Shown: positions 14,727 through 27,136, numbered from the stretch's first letter. The stretch: DNA of 49,529 nt from Roseicyclus salinarum (GCF_029624655.1 NZ_JARRSA010000028.1:1-49529); one strand, 5' to 3'. Translations and numbers: made by a program. The notes: generated from the sequence alone by a model not told the origin.

Positions 14727-17081
14727 ATGACCACCCGCGAGATCTTCGACAACATGGAGTACGGCCCCGCCCCCGAAAGCGACGCCGAGGCGCGCGCATG
14801 GATCGCGGAACGCGGGCCCGCCTTCGGGCACTTCATCGACGGCGCCTTCACCGCGCCGGGCGACACCTTCGAGACGAGGAACCCCGCCCGCGGCGAGGTG
14901 CTGGCCCACGTGACCCAAGGCACCGCCGGAGACGTGGACGCGGCGGTGAAGGCCGCGACGCGCGCCGCGCCGAAATGGGCGAAGCTGTCGGGGCACGAAC
15001 GCGCGCGCCATCTCTATGCGCTGGCCCGCCTCCTGCAGAAGCATTCGCGGCTTTTCGCGGTGCTGGAATCCCTCGACAACGGCAAGCCGATCCGCGAGGC
15101 GCGCGACATCGACATCCCGCTCGCTCAGCGGCATTTCTACTATCATGCGGGCCTCGCCCAACTTCTTGCAGAAGAACTTCCCGGACATGCGCCGCTCGGC
15201 GTCTGCGGGCAGATCATCCCGTGGAACTTCCCGCTTCTCATGCTGGCTTGGAAGATCGCGCCCGCGCTGGCCGCGGGAAACACCGTCGTCCTGAAGCCCG
15301 CCGAATACACCTCGCTCACCGCGCTTCTGTTCGCCGACATCTGCCGGGAGGCCGGGCTGCCCAGGGGCGTCGTCAACATCGTCACCGGCGACGGCGCGAC
15401 GGGAGAGGCCATCGTCGGCCATGACGGCATCGCCAAGATCGCCTTCACCGGCTCCACCGCCGTCGGCCGCCGCATCCGCGAGGCGACGGCCGGAACGGCG
15501 AAGTCGCTCACGCTCGAGCTTGGCGGCAAGTCGCCCTACATCGTCTTCGACGACGCCGACATCGACAGCGCGATCGAGGGACTGGTGGACGCCATCTGGT
15601 TCAACCAGGGGCAGGTCTGCTGCGCCGGCTCGCGGCTTCTGGTGCAGGAAGGCATCGCCGAGGATTTCCACGCCCGGCTCAAGGCGCGGATGGACAAGCT
15701 GCGCGTCGGCGATCCGCTCGACAAGTGCATCGACGTGGGCGCGGTGGTGGACCCCGTGCAGCACGCGGCGATCACGCGGCTGGTGGACGCCAACACCGAG
15801 GGCGAGGTCTACCGCGCCGCCACCGACATGCCCGAAACGGGCTGCTTCTATCCGCCGACGCTGATCACCGGCCTCTCGCCCGCCGCCCCCCTGATGCAGG
15901 AGGAGATCTTCGGCCCGGTCCTCGTCTCCGGCACCTTCCGCACGCCCGCCGAGGCGGTGAGCCTCGCCAACAACACGCGCTACGGCCTTGCCGCGACGCT
16001 GTGGACCGAGAACCTCAACCTCGCGCTCGATGTCGCGCCCAAGCTTGCGGCGGGCGTCGTCTGGGTGAACGCCACCAACCTCTTCGACGCGGCCGCGCCC
16101 TTCGGCGGCGTCCGCGAAAGCGGCTTCGGCCGCGAAGGCGGCTGGGAGGGGATGCTGGCCTATCTCAGGCCCGACGTCGCGCTGAAGCCGGTCCGCCCGG
16201 TCGAGCCCGAGCCCGCCCCCGAGACGGTGGAGGCGGCGGGCCTCGACCGGACGGCGAAGATGTATGTCGGCGGCAAGCAGGCGCGCCCCGACGGCGGTTA
16301 TTCGCGGCCGGTCTACGGGCGCAAGGGCAGGCTTCTGGGCCATGCCGGGATCGGCAACCGCAAGGACATCCGCAACGCCGTGGAGGCCGCGCGCGGCGCC
16401 TCGGGCTGGGCGAAGGCCACGTGCCACCTGCGCGCGCAGGTCCTCTACTACGTCGCCGAGAACCTCTCGGCGCGCGGGGCCGAGTTCGCCCAGCGCCTGC
16501 GCGACATGACGGGCGTCAGCGCGTCGCGCGCCGAGGCCGAGGTCGCGGCCTCGGTGGACAGGCTGTTCTCCTGCGCGGCATGGGCCGACAAGTTCGACGG
16601 CGTGGCCAAGTCGGTCCCGATCCGGGGCGTGGCGCTGGCCATGCGCGAGCCCGTGGGCGTGATCGGCATTCTCGCGCCCGAGGACGCGCCGCTTCTGGGC
16701 GCGGTATCGCTCGTGGCGCCCGCCATCGCGATGGGCAACCGGGTCGTGCTGGTGCCGTCATGGCCCTGTCCGCTGGCGGCCACCGACCTCTACCAGGTCC
16801 TCGACACGTCCGACGTGCCGGGCGGCGTGGTCAACATCGTGACCGGCGACCCGGCCGAGCTTGGCGGCACGCTGGCAAGCCATCTCGACGTCGACGCGCT
16901 CTGGTCGTTCTCGGGGCAGGCGGACGCGGCCGCGCTTCAGGCCGCCTCGGCCGGGAACCTCAAGCGGACGTGGATCAACCACGGCGGCAACCCGGACTGG
17001 GCGACGCCGGCGGGTGGCGGGCGGCGCTTTCTCGAGGCCGCGACCGAGGTCAAGACGATCTGGGTGCCCTACGGCGAGTGA
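14727..17081 (+). CDS. Two-domain aldehyde dehydrogenase (bacterial ALDH16)
   Basis: A 784-residue NAD(P)-dependent aldehyde dehydrogenase. Residues 1-490 form a complete catalytic domain: the oxyanion Asn in Pro-Trp-Asn-Phe-Pro, the Gly-Ser cofactor turn in Phe-Thr-Gly-Ser-Thr-Ala-Val-Gly, the general-base Glu in Leu-Glu-Leu-Gly-Gly-Lys, and the catalytic Cys298 in Gly-Gln-Val-Cys-Cys-Ala-Gly. Residues 510-784 are a second ALDH-like domain (Val-Gly-Val-Ile-Gly-Ile, Val-Asn-Ile-Val-Thr-Gly-Asp) without a catalytic cysteine. That layout defines ALDH16; a structurally studied bacterial ALDH16 comes from Loktanella, a member of the same order. Next to deoC it most likely oxidises acetaldehyde to acetate, by inference from position. 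The second domain is part of the normal architecture, not decay. Confidence 0.92.
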   Translation: MTTREIFDNMEYGPAPESDAEARAWIAERGPAFGHFIDGAFTAPGDTFETRNPARGEVLAHVTQGTAGDVDAAVKAATRAAPKWAKLSGHERARHLYALARLLQKHSRLFAVLESLDNGKPIREARDIDIPLAQRHFYYHAGLAQLLAEELPGHAPLGVCGQIIPWNFPLLMLAWKIAPALAAGNTVVLKPAEYTSLTALLFADICREAGLPRGVVNIVTGDGATGEAIVGHDGIAKIAFTGSTAVGRRIREATAGTAKSLTLELGGKSPYIVFDDADIDSAIEGLVDAIWFNQGQVCCAGSRLLVQEGIAEDFHARLKARMDKLRVGDPLDKCIDVGAVVDPVQHAAITRLVDANTEGEVYRAATDMPETGCFYPPTLITGLSPAAPLMQEEIFGPVLVSGTFRTPAEAVSLANNTRYGLAATLWTENLNLALDVAPKLAAGVVWVNATNLFDAAAPFGGVRESGFGREGGWEGMLAYLRPDVALKPVRPVEPEPAPETVEAAGLDRTAKMYVGGKQARPDGGYSRPVYGRKGRLLGHAGIGNRKDIRNAVEAARGASGWAKATCHLRAQVLYYVAENLSARGAEFAQRLRDMTGVSASRAEAEVAASVDRLFSCAAWADKFDGVAKSVPIRGVALAMREPVGVIGILAPEDAPLLGAVSLVAPAIAMGNRVVLVPSWPCPLAATDLYQVLDTSDVPGGVVNIVTGDPAELGGTLASHLDVDALWSFSGQADAAALQAASAGNLKRTWINHGGNPDWATPAGGGRRFLEAATEVKTIWVPYGE

Positions 17082-17089
17082 GGCGCGGG

Positions 17090-17695
17090 CTACCGCCGCC
17101 CGGAAGCCCAGTCCTTCATCTTGGCCCAGCGCACGGCGACACGGTCGGCGGCGGGTTCGATGACGCGGTCCTCGAACCGTTCCCAGATGCGCCACGCCAT
17201 GAACAGCACGACCGCGAGGATCAGCAGGATCACGATGTTCAGCCACGGGATCAGCGTGACCTCGGGACCCGCCACCTCGCGCAGCGAGATCGCGTTGGGG
17301 TAGGTCGTCAGCAGCCGCGAGCGCCAGCCGTAATGCGTGACCGCGACCCAGACCGGGTCGGCCGAGCTCGACACCAGGTTCGAGGCCTCGGCCTGCAGGT
17401 CGGCGGAGTCGAGCTTGAAGTAGGGCGGCCAGCCGAAGCCCGTGTCCTCGTTGCGGTAGACCATCACGTCGCCGTCCGCCTGCACCGTGTTGATCAGCCG
17501 CAGGTCGCGGCTGTCGACCTGCGCGCCGCCACTGTCGCCCTGGGCGTAGAAGATGCGGTTCAGCCCCGAGAAATCGGTCCGTATGATCTCGGTCCCGTTG
17601 ATCCGCACGATGTCGCGCTGGGGCAGCGTGTAGTGCAGGAAGGCCCCGATCAGGAGCGCGAGGATGCTGAAGAAGATGATCCGGGGCCAGCGCAT
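17090..17695 (-). CDS. DUF1523 membrane protein
   Basis: A 201-residue protein with a helix at residues 5-22, a central extracytoplasmic part (residues 25-145) and a second helix around 150-172, followed by a basic/charged tail. It matches the DUF1523 family known from Rhodobacterales, of unknown function. The central part contains Asp-Ile-Val-Arg-Ile-Asn-Gly-Thr-Glu and Asn-Glu-Asp-Thr-Gly-Phe-Gly-Trp-Pro-Pro-Tyr-Phe. It lies 11 bases after the small membrane protein gene on the same strand and probably forms a two-gene unit with it. Confidence 0.82.
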   Translation of the reverse strand: MRWPRIIFFSILALLIGAFLHYTLPQRDIVRINGTEIIRTDFSGLNRIFYAQGDSGGAQVDSRDLRLINTVQADGDVMVYRNEDTGFGWPPYFKLDSADLQAEASNLVSSSADPVWVAVTHYGWRSRLLTTYPNAISLREVAGPEVTLIPWLNIVILLILAVVLFMAWRIWERFEDRVIEPAADRVAVRWAKMKDWASGRR

Positions 17696-17706
17696 GGGAG
17701 AAGCCT

Positions 17707-17970
17707 TCAGTTGGTGACGTAGACGTAGACGGACAGCGCCACGAGCGGCACGACGTAGACGAACAGCAGCAGCCGGTTGCGGATGCGCTCGGCATGGGGG
17801 GCGAGGCGTTCCTCAACCCAGTCGGCGCGGTCGCCGGGGCGGCCCTGCATCACCCAGTCCTCCTCGAGGCGCATCTTCGCGCCCGACCGGAAGTAGAAGT
17901 AGAGGCTGACATAGACGACCGTAAGCCCCACGAGGAGAACGATCGCCATGCGGCCGAGACTGAAGATCAT
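17707..17970 (-). CDS. Small two-helix membrane protein
   Basis: An 87-residue protein with hydrophobic helices at about 5-27 and 66-86. The loop between them carries Met-Arg-Leu-Glu-Glu-Asp-Trp and Asp-Trp-Val-Glu-Glu-Arg-Leu. Both ends are in the membrane, so the charged loop is probably cytoplasmic. It is the first gene of the unit with the DUF1523 protein. No function recognised. Confidence 0.75.
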   Translation of the reverse strand: MIFSLGRMAIVLLVGLTVVYVSLYFYFRSGAKMRLEEDWVMQGRPGDRADWVEERLAPHAERIRNRLLLFVYVVPLVALSVYVYVTN

Positions 17971-18107
17971 GCACCCGCTCCATCGTGAAGGTCGGGGCCC
18001 TGCCGCCGATCCCTTTTCTCCATATAGAACAACGAGGCCGGAATTGGCAGGGGCAGCGGCTTCGGCCGGGGCTTGCCGGGCGCGGCACGCGGGCGCAGTG
18101 TGACGCC

Positions 18108-19388
18108 ATGAAGGATGACGCCCCCCTGCTCGATGCCGTCACGGCACGCACCGACGACCTCGTCGCCCTGACGCGCGACCTGATCCGCATTCCCACGCTG
18201 AATCCGCCGGGCCGGAACTACCGCGAGATCTGCGACTACCTCGCCGCGCGGCTGGAGAAGCGCGGCTTCGCGGTGGAACTGGTGCGCGCCACGGGGGCGC
18301 TTGCCGACAGCGACCGGCACCCGCGCTGGAACCTCGTGGCCCGGATCGAGGGGACGGGCGGTCCCGGCGACTGCGTGCATTTCAACGGGCATCACGACGT
18401 GGTCGAGGCGGGCCACGGCTGGACGGTCGATCCCTTCGGTGGCGAGGTGCGCGACGGCCGCGTCTACGGGCGCGGCGCGTGCGACATGAAGGGCGGCATC
18501 GCGAGCGCCGTGATCGCGGCCGAGGCCTTCGTGGACATTCATCCCGGCTTTCGCGGCGCGATCGAGATCAGCGCGACGGCCGACGAGGAATCGGGTGGCT
18601 TCGGCGGCGTCGCCTACCTTGCCGAGCAGGGCTATTTCGACCCCGCCCGCGTTCAGCACGTCATCATCCCCGAGCCCCTGAACAAGGACCGCATCTGCCT
18701 TGGCCATCGCGGCGTCTGGTGGGCCGAGATCGAGACGCAGGGACGCATCGCCCATGGCTCGATGCCGTTCCTCGGCGACTGCGCCGTGCGCCACATGGGC
18801 GCGGTCCTCGCCGAGATGGAGGAGACGCTGTTCCCGCTGCTGGCGGGCAAGCGGACCGAGATGCCCGTCGTCCCCGACGGCGCGCGCCAGTCCACGCTGA
18901 ACATCAACGCCATCCACGGCGGCGAGCCCGAGCAGGAGGACGGCTATACCGGCCTTCCCGCGCCCTGCGTGCCCGACCGCTGCCGCATCACGATCGACCG
19001 GCGGTTCCTGATCGAGGAGGACCTCGGCGAGGTGAAGGCCGAGATCGCGTCCCTGATGGAGCGGGTGCGCGCGCGCCGGCCCGAGCTGAAATACGAGATC
19101 CGCGACCTGTTCGAGGTGCGCCCCACCATGACCGACCGCGACGCGCCGGTGGTCCGCACGGTGGAGGCCGCGATCGCGCGCGTGCTCGACCGGCACGCGC
19201 AATTCGTGGTGTCGCCCGGCACCTACGACCAGAAGCACATCGACCGAATCGGGCGGCTGAAGAACTGCATCGCTTACGGGCCGGGCATCCTCGACCTTGC
19301 GCACCAGCCCGACGAATGGGTGGGCATCGACGACATGGCCGATGCCGCGAAGGTCATGGCGCTGACCTTGAAGGAGCTTCTGGCCTGA
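18108..19388 (+). CDS. M20-family metallohydrolase (acetylornithine deacetylase/desuccinylase type)
   Basis: A 426-residue zinc-dependent amidohydrolase of the ArgE/DapE family. Metal ligands are visible: H95 and D97 in Gly-His-His-Asp-Val-Val, the bridging Asp in Gly-Ala-Cys-Asp-Met-Lys-Gly-Gly, the Glu pair in Asp-Glu-Glu-Ser-Gly-Gly, and a C-terminal His in Leu-Ala-His-Gln-Pro-Asp-Glu. The dimerisation (lid) domain lies between about 190 and 310. Annotations of such proteins as ArgE are often wrong; no arginine or lysine genes are nearby, so I call only the family. ATG 18108 has no strong ribosome site, but it gives the expected N-terminus. It is divergent from the small membrane protein pair. 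Confidence 0.88.
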   Translation: MKDDAPLLDAVTARTDDLVALTRDLIRIPTLNPPGRNYREICDYLAARLEKRGFAVELVRATGALADSDRHPRWNLVARIEGTGGPGDCVHFNGHHDVVEAGHGWTVDPFGGEVRDGRVYGRGACDMKGGIASAVIAAEAFVDIHPGFRGAIEISATADEESGGFGGVAYLAEQGYFDPARVQHVIIPEPLNKDRICLGHRGVWWAEIETQGRIAHGSMPFLGDCAVRHMGAVLAEMEETLFPLLAGKRTEMPVVPDGARQSTLNINAIHGGEPEQEDGYTGLPAPCVPDRCRITIDRRFLIEEDLGEVKAEIASLMERVRARRPELKYEIRDLFEVRPTMTDRDAPVVRTVEAAIARVLDRHAQFVVSPGTYDQKHIDRIGRLKNCIAYGPGILDLAHQPDEWVGIDDMADAAKVMALTLKELLA

Positions 19389-19410
19389 GACCGCGCCTCA
19401 GGCGCAGTCC

Positions 19411-19608
19411 TCAGGCGCAGTCGACGAAACCCAGGTGCCTGAGCGCCCGCGCCGCCATGTCGCTGGCCGTCGCGTCGCCGCCCATCAGGTCCGCGTTCAG
19501 CTTGCGCACCAGCGGGCTGAGGTTGCGGCTGCTGGCCTGATCGCGGATGAATGCCCCGATGCTTTCAGACGAGATCGCGAGGATCTCCTCCGGTTCGATC
19601 CTGTGCAT
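19411..19608 (-). CDS. Small conserved-looking protein of unknown function
   Basis: A 65-residue acidic, helical protein (Ile-Glu-Pro-Glu-Glu-Ile-Leu-Ala-Ile, later Leu-Arg-His-Leu-Gly-Phe-Val-Asp). No membrane segment or signal is seen. ATG 19608 is chosen because GGGGGAC precedes it; another in-frame ATG at 19620 has no site. The last codons lie on a 13-bp tandem duplication (19397-19422), which may have altered the C-terminus. It is convergent with the M20 hydrolase. Confidence 0.6.
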   Translation of the reverse strand: MHRIEPEEILAISSESIGAFIRDQASSRNLSPLVRKLNADLMGGDATASDMAARALRHLGFVDCA

Positions 19609-19933
19609 GTTGTCCCCCATGTCTTGCCGAGACGCCCGCCCATGCGCCGTGACGGCGTCCCCCGGGCGGGCCGGAGCCGGGCACGACCGCGGCTCCACCG
19701 TTAACCTGCGTCGATTCGGCCTCCGCGAAAAGGGTTGCGTGGCGGAGGTGCGACAAACCGGCCTTCCGGCCCCGGCCGCTGCCCAATCGGCGGGCGTCAG
19801 CTGTGGATGACCAGCGAAACAAGGGGAATCCGGCCTCTGCCCGGTCTTGCAGATCGGATAATTTTCGACGCGCATTTTCCCTCGGAACGCGCCAGTATGC
19901 CCGTAGGGAATACAAGCGGGAGACTCTGGGACA
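19609..19933. other. 325-bp divergent intergenic region
   Basis: This gap lies between the small leftward gene and the solute-binding protein. I see no gene. A GATAAT (19857-19862) resembles a -10 box for the binding-protein gene, but no matching -35 box is clear. GGGAGA at 19920-19925 precedes the ATG at 19934. Nothing else is supported. Confidence 0.4.
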
Positions 19934-21406
19934 ATGACACGATCGCTTCGGATGAGCGCGTTCGCCCTGCTCATGGGCACCGGCGCGGCGCTGGCGCAGC
20001 AGGCCGACATCTCGATCGGCATGGTGCTCGAGCCGCCGAACCTGGACCCCACGGGCGGCGCGGCGGCGGCCATCGACGAGGTCGTCTACGCCAACGTCTT
20101 CGAGGGGCTGACGCGCTTCGCGCCGGACGGTTCGATCGTGCCGGCGCTGGCCCGCAGCTGGGAGATCTCCGAGGACGGGCTGACCTACGTCTTCACCCTC
20201 GCCGAGGGCGTGACCTTCCACGATGGCACCGCGATGACGGCCGAGGACGTCGTGTTCTCGCTCGACCGCGCGCGGGCCGAGGACTCCACCAACGCGCAGA
20301 AGCCGCTCTTTGCGGGGATCGACACGGTCGAGGCGGTGGACGACACGACGGTGCGCGTCACGCTCACCGATCCCGACGGGGCGTTCCTGTTCAAGATGGC
20401 GTGGGGCGACGCGGTGATCGTGGCGCCCGAAAGCGCCGACACGAACGCCACCAACCCCGTCGGCACCGGGCCCTTCCGCTTCTCGGACTGGGTGCAGGGC
20501 GACCGGGTCGAGCTTGTGCGCAACGACGATTACTGGGGCGAGCCCGTGGCGCTGGAGGCGGCGACGTTCCGCTTCATCTCGGACCCCAACGCGGCCTTCG
20601 CGGCGCTGATGTCGGGCGACGTGGACGCCTACCCGAACTTCCCCGCGCCCGAGACGCTGGCCCAGTTCGAGGCGGATCCCCGCTTTCGCGTCGTCGTGGG
20701 CTCGACCGAGGGCGAGACGATCCTCGCCATGAACAACGCGGGCGAGCCGCTGAACGACGTGCGGGTGCGCGAGGCGATCTCGCACGCGATCAACCGGCAG
20801 GACATCATCGACGGGGCGATGTTCGGCTACGGCACGCCGATCGGCACCCATTTCGCGCCGCACAACCCCGACTACGTCGATCTGACCGCCAACTCGGACC
20901 ACGACCCCGAGCGCGCGCGCGCGCTTCTGGCCGAGGCCGGCGCCGAGGACCTGACCCTGCGCCTGATGCTGCCCCCGCCCTCCTACGCGCGGCGCGGCGG
21001 CGAGATCATCGCGGCGCAGCTTCGCGAAGTGGGCATCGAGACCGAGATCACCAACATGGAATGGGCCGACTGGCTCGAGCGGGTGTTCCGCGGCAGCGAC
21101 TTCGACCTGACCATCGTCAGCCACACCGAGCCCTTCGACATCAACATCTACGCCAATCCCGACTACTACTTCCGCTACGACAGCCCCGATTTCCAAGCGC
21201 TGAACGCGGAGCTGACCGTGACGTCCGACCCTGCCGCCCGCTCGGCGCTTCTGGCGGAGATGCAGACGACCATCGCCGAGGACTTCGCCAACGGCTTCCT
21301 GTTCCAGCTTGCCAAGACCGGCGTCGCGAACGCCGACATCGAGGGCCTGTGGGAGAATTCCCCGACGCAGGCCAACGACCTGACCGGCGTGCGCTGGACC
21401 CGGTGA
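19934..21406 (+). CDS. Family-5 (peptide/opine-type) ABC transporter solute-binding protein, orphan
   Basis: A 490-residue periplasmic binding protein of the DppA/OppA family. A signal peptide with probable cleavage after Ala-Leu-Ala (residue 21) is present. Family blocks are Leu-Glu-Pro-Pro-Asn-Leu-Asp-Pro at the mature N-terminus, Tyr-Val-Phe-Thr-Leu-Ala-Glu-Gly-Val-Thr-Phe-His-Asp-Gly, Gly-Thr-Gly-Pro-Phe-Arg-Phe, and Val-Arg-Glu-Ala-Ile-Ser-His-Ala-Ile-Asn-Arg. It would deliver short peptides, amines or other solutes to an ABC permease. No permease or ATPase genes lie on either side, so it must use a transporter encoded elsewhere. A hairpin after the stop suggests it is transcribed alone. 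Confidence 0.92.
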   Translation: MTRSLRMSAFALLMGTGAALAQQADISIGMVLEPPNLDPTGGAAAAIDEVVYANVFEGLTRFAPDGSIVPALARSWEISEDGLTYVFTLAEGVTFHDGTAMTAEDVVFSLDRARAEDSTNAQKPLFAGIDTVEAVDDTTVRVTLTDPDGAFLFKMAWGDAVIVAPESADTNATNPVGTGPFRFSDWVQGDRVELVRNDDYWGEPVALEAATFRFISDPNAAFAALMSGDVDAYPNFPAPETLAQFEADPRFRVVVGSTEGETILAMNNAGEPLNDVRVREAISHAINRQDIIDGAMFGYGTPIGTHFAPHNPDYVDLTANSDHDPERARALLAEAGAEDLTLRLMLPPPSYARRGGEIIAAQLREVGIETEITNMEWADWLERVFRGSDFDLTIVSHTEPFDINIYANPDYYFRYDSPDFQALNAELTVTSDPAARSALLAEMQTTIAEDFANGFLFQLAKTGVANADIEGLWENSPTQANDLTGVRWTR

Positions 21407-21418
21407 CACGACCCCGCT

Positions 21419-21439
21419 CCGCCCGGCAGGTCCGGGCGG
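21419..21439 (+). terminator. Stem-loop after the solute-binding protein gene
   Basis: CCGCCCGG (21419-21426) and CCGGGCGG (21432-21439) form a perfect eight-base stem with a five-base loop, 13 bases after the stop. There is no T-run, so it may only stabilise the 3' end. Confidence 0.4.
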
Positions 21440-21482
21440 GGCGGCCCCAAGCAAGGCATGACCGCACCGGAGCGCCCGCCGC

Positions 21483-22418
21483 ATGTCCGCCAGAGCCTCC
21501 GACCGGGTGCTGCCCGCGATCCTGATCAGCCTGCTCGCGATCCTGTTCTTCGACCTCATGGCGCTGGTGATCAAGCACCTCTCGGCCCGCTACGGCGCGG
21601 CCGAGCTGTCGGCGTGGCGCAACCTCTTCGGCCTTCTGCCGGGGCTGATCACGCTGTGGTCCACGCGGACGTGGCACGACGCGGGCCGCCCGCTTCGCCT
21701 GCGGCAATGGCACATCCCGCTGATCCGGGGGCTGGCCGTCACCGTCGCGCAGTTCTGCTTCTATCTCGCGCTCGGGCGGCTGGCCTTCGCGACGGCGGCC
21801 ACGATCTCCTATTCCAACGCGCTGTTCATCGTGGCGCTGTCGGTGCCGATCCTCGGCGAGCGCGTGGGCCCCTTCCGCTGGAGCGCGGCGCTGGTGGGGT
21901 TCGCGGGCGTGGTCATGGTGATGGGGCCGGGGCGCGACGCCTTCAGCTTCGACGCGGTCCTGCCGCTGATCGCCGCCATGCTCTATGCCGTGGCGGGCGT
22001 CACCTCCCGGCTGCTGGACGAGGACGTTCCAAGCCCCCTCGTCAACCTGCACTCGTCGGGAGTCGCGGCGCTGGGCGCGCTGGGCCTCGCGCTGGCCACG
22101 GGGGGCTTCACCCCGATCGCCTCGGCGGCGGACATGGCCTGGATCGTGGCGATGGGGATGTTCGGGGGCACGGCGGTCCTGTGCCTCGTGGTGTCCTACC
22201 GGATGACCGAGCCGTCCAACCTTGCGCCGTTCAGCTATGCCGGCATTCCCACCGCGCTGCTTCTGGGGTGGGTGTTCTTCGGCGAGGCGCCGGTGCAGGA
22301 CCTGTTTCCGGGCGCGATCCTGATCGTCGCGGGCGGCCTGATGATCGTCTGGCGCGAGCGGCGTCTGTCGCGGCGATACCGCGAGGGCACGCGTCAGACC
22401 GGCATCAGCGCCCAGTAG
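21483..22418 (+). CDS. EamA/DMT-superfamily transporter (ten helices)
   Basis: A 311-residue inner-membrane protein with about ten hydrophobic helices in two EamA repeats. The repeat boundaries show Ala-Glu-Leu-Ser-Ala-Trp-Arg-Asn and Leu-Gly-Glu-Arg-Val-Gly-Pro in the first half, and Phe-Phe-Gly-Glu-Ala-Pro-Val in the second, as in drug/metabolite exporters. Substrate unknown. Its 3' end overlaps the end of the convergent mch gene by 25 bases, so the two transcripts must overlap. Confidence 0.88.
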   Translation: MSARASDRVLPAILISLLAILFFDLMALVIKHLSARYGAAELSAWRNLFGLLPGLITLWSTRTWHDAGRPLRLRQWHIPLIRGLAVTVAQFCFYLALGRLAFATAATISYSNALFIVALSVPILGERVGPFRWSAALVGFAGVVMVMGPGRDAFSFDAVLPLIAAMLYAVAGVTSRLLDEDVPSPLVNLHSSGVAALGALGLALATGGFTPIASAADMAWIVAMGMFGGTAVLCLVVSYRMTEPSNLAPFSYAGIPTALLLGWVFFGEAPVQDLFPGAILIVAGGLMIVWRERRLSRRYREGTRQTGISAQ

Positions 22419-23434
22419 TCGAGATCCAGAAGCACGTCGGGAAGGTATTTCCCGTCCTCGCCGCGCAGCGCGCCGGGCGCCGCGCCGTCCTTCACCGCGA
22501 CCAGCCGCAGGCGGATGGCGCCGACGCCGGGGGCGGGGGTTTCGGCCCGGTCCAGGACCTCGGACCACGCCCGCACCGTGTCGCCCGCGAAACAGGGGTT
22601 GGCGTGGCTTCCGCCGTTGATCGCCACGATGCACTGAGCGTTCGCGAGGCCGTTGAAGGACAGCGCGCGCGCCATCGACATGACGTGCCCGCCGTAGATC
22701 AGGCGCTTGCGATCCTCGCGCGGGGTCGCGTCGAAATGCGTCCTCGAGGTGTTCTGCCACAGCCGCGTGGCCATCATGTGCTCGGCTTCCTCGATCGTCA
22801 CGCCATCGACGTGATCGATGATCTCGCCCGGCGCATAGTCGGCCAGCCGGTGCGCCTCGCCCGCCTGCGCGAAGTCGTAGCCCGAGAAATCGAGGCCGCC
22901 GGGCAGCACGAGGTCGCCCGGCGCGACCGCATCGGCAAGCGCGGGCACCACCGTCTCGGGCGCGGGGGCCTGCGCGTCGCGCTTGCGCACCATGACCCAG
23001 CGGGCGAATTCCATCACCGCCAGCCCGTGCTGGTTGCGCCCCGTGGTGCGGACGTAGACCACGCCGGTCTTGCCCGACGAGTTCTGCTTCAGCCCGATCA
23101 CCTCCGAGGAGGCCCGGATCGTATCGCCCGCGTAGACCGGCCTCAGCCAGCGCGCCTCGGCATAGCCGAGGTTGGCGACCGCGTTCAGCGACACGTCGGG
23201 CACCGACTTGCCGAACACGATGTGAAACGCGGCGAGGTCGTCGAGCGGGCTTTGCGGCAGGCCGCAGGCGCGGGCGAACTCGTCCGAGGAATAGAGCGCG
23301 TGGCGCGCGGGATAGAGCGCGTGGTAAAGCGCGCGCTCGCCGCCCGAGACGGTGCGCGGCACCGCGTGCTCGATCACCTCGCCGACGCGGTAATCCTCGA
23401 AGAAGCGGCCGGGGTTCGTCTTGGTGGCGGGCAT
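22394..23434 (-). CDS. mch: Mesaconyl-CoA hydratase (beta-methylmalyl-CoA dehydratase)
   Basis: Hydrates mesaconyl-CoA (C1) to beta-methylmalyl-CoA late in the ethylmalonyl-CoA pathway. The 346-residue protein has two MaoC/hot-dog halves, with Arg-Phe-Phe-Glu-Asp-Tyr at the N-terminus and Thr-Arg-Leu-Trp-Gln-Asn-Thr-Ser-Arg-Thr-His-Phe-Asp and Gly-Gly-His-Val-Met-Ser-Met-Ala in the second half. Length and wording match the Rhodobacter enzyme. AAGGA precedes the ATG at 23434. It is the last gene of a leftward unit mcl2-nnrU-DUF1737-mch. Confidence 0.92.
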   Translation of the reverse strand: MPATKTNPGRFFEDYRVGEVIEHAVPRTVSGGERALYHALYPARHALYSSDEFARACGLPQSPLDDLAAFHIVFGKSVPDVSLNAVANLGYAEARWLRPVYAGDTIRASSEVIGLKQNSSGKTGVVYVRTTGRNQHGLAVMEFARWVMVRKRDAQAPAPETVVPALADAVAPGDLVLPGGLDFSGYDFAQAGEAHRLADYAPGEIIDHVDGVTIEEAEHMMATRLWQNTSRTHFDATPREDRKRLIYGGHVMSMARALSFNGLANAQCIVAINGGSHANPCFAGDTVRAWSEVLDRAETPAPGVGAIRLRLVAVKDGAAPGALRGEDGKYLPDVLLDLDYWALMPV

Positions 23435-23464
23435 GGCGTCCTTCGGAAGGTCAGCGGGCGGCGG

Positions 23465-23668
23465 TTACTGGGCGCCCAGTTTCATGTCGGGCGAATAGGG
23501 CGTGTCGATCTCCTTCGTCACGGCCTGTCCGCAGCGCATCACGGCGCGCGCGGCGTCGAAGGACATCACCGGGTCGCCATGCAGCACCCAGCCCTTCGAC
23601 AGAGCTTCGGACACCTTGTGGCAGAAGGCGGACGTGTCGTCCTCGGTCAGCAGGCGATAGATCTTCAT
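23465..23668 (-). CDS. DUF1737 small protein
   Basis: A 67-residue protein of the DUF1737 family: Met-Lys-Ile-Tyr-Arg-Leu-Leu-Thr at the start, Phe-Cys-His-Lys-Val-Ser-Glu-Ala-Leu-Ser-Lys-Gly-Trp and Met-Arg-Cys-Gly-Gln-Ala-Val. The Gly-Trp-rich fold is related to small proteins that predict a strand-helix-strand unit. Function unknown. It starts four bases after nnrU and ends 30 bases before mch, so it is inside the ethylmalonyl-CoA pathway transcript. Confidence 0.85.
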   Translation of the reverse strand: MKIYRLLTEDDTSAFCHKVSEALSKGWVLHGDPVMSFDAARAVMRCGQAVTKEIDTPYSPDMKLGAQ

Positions 23669-23672
23669 GGCC

Positions 23673-27115
<3,443 letters not shown>

Positions 27116-27136
27116 GCGCGCCGGGCCTTCGCAATG

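Noticed and set aside
16260-17081. Decayed second aldehyde dehydrogenase gene fused by frameshift
   Set aside because: The frame is continuous and the catalytically dead second domain is the normal structure of ALDH16.
22394-22418. Frameshift or wrong gene end at the overlap of the EamA and mch genes
   Set aside because: Both proteins have normal C-termini; a 25-base convergent overlap is acceptable in a compact genome.
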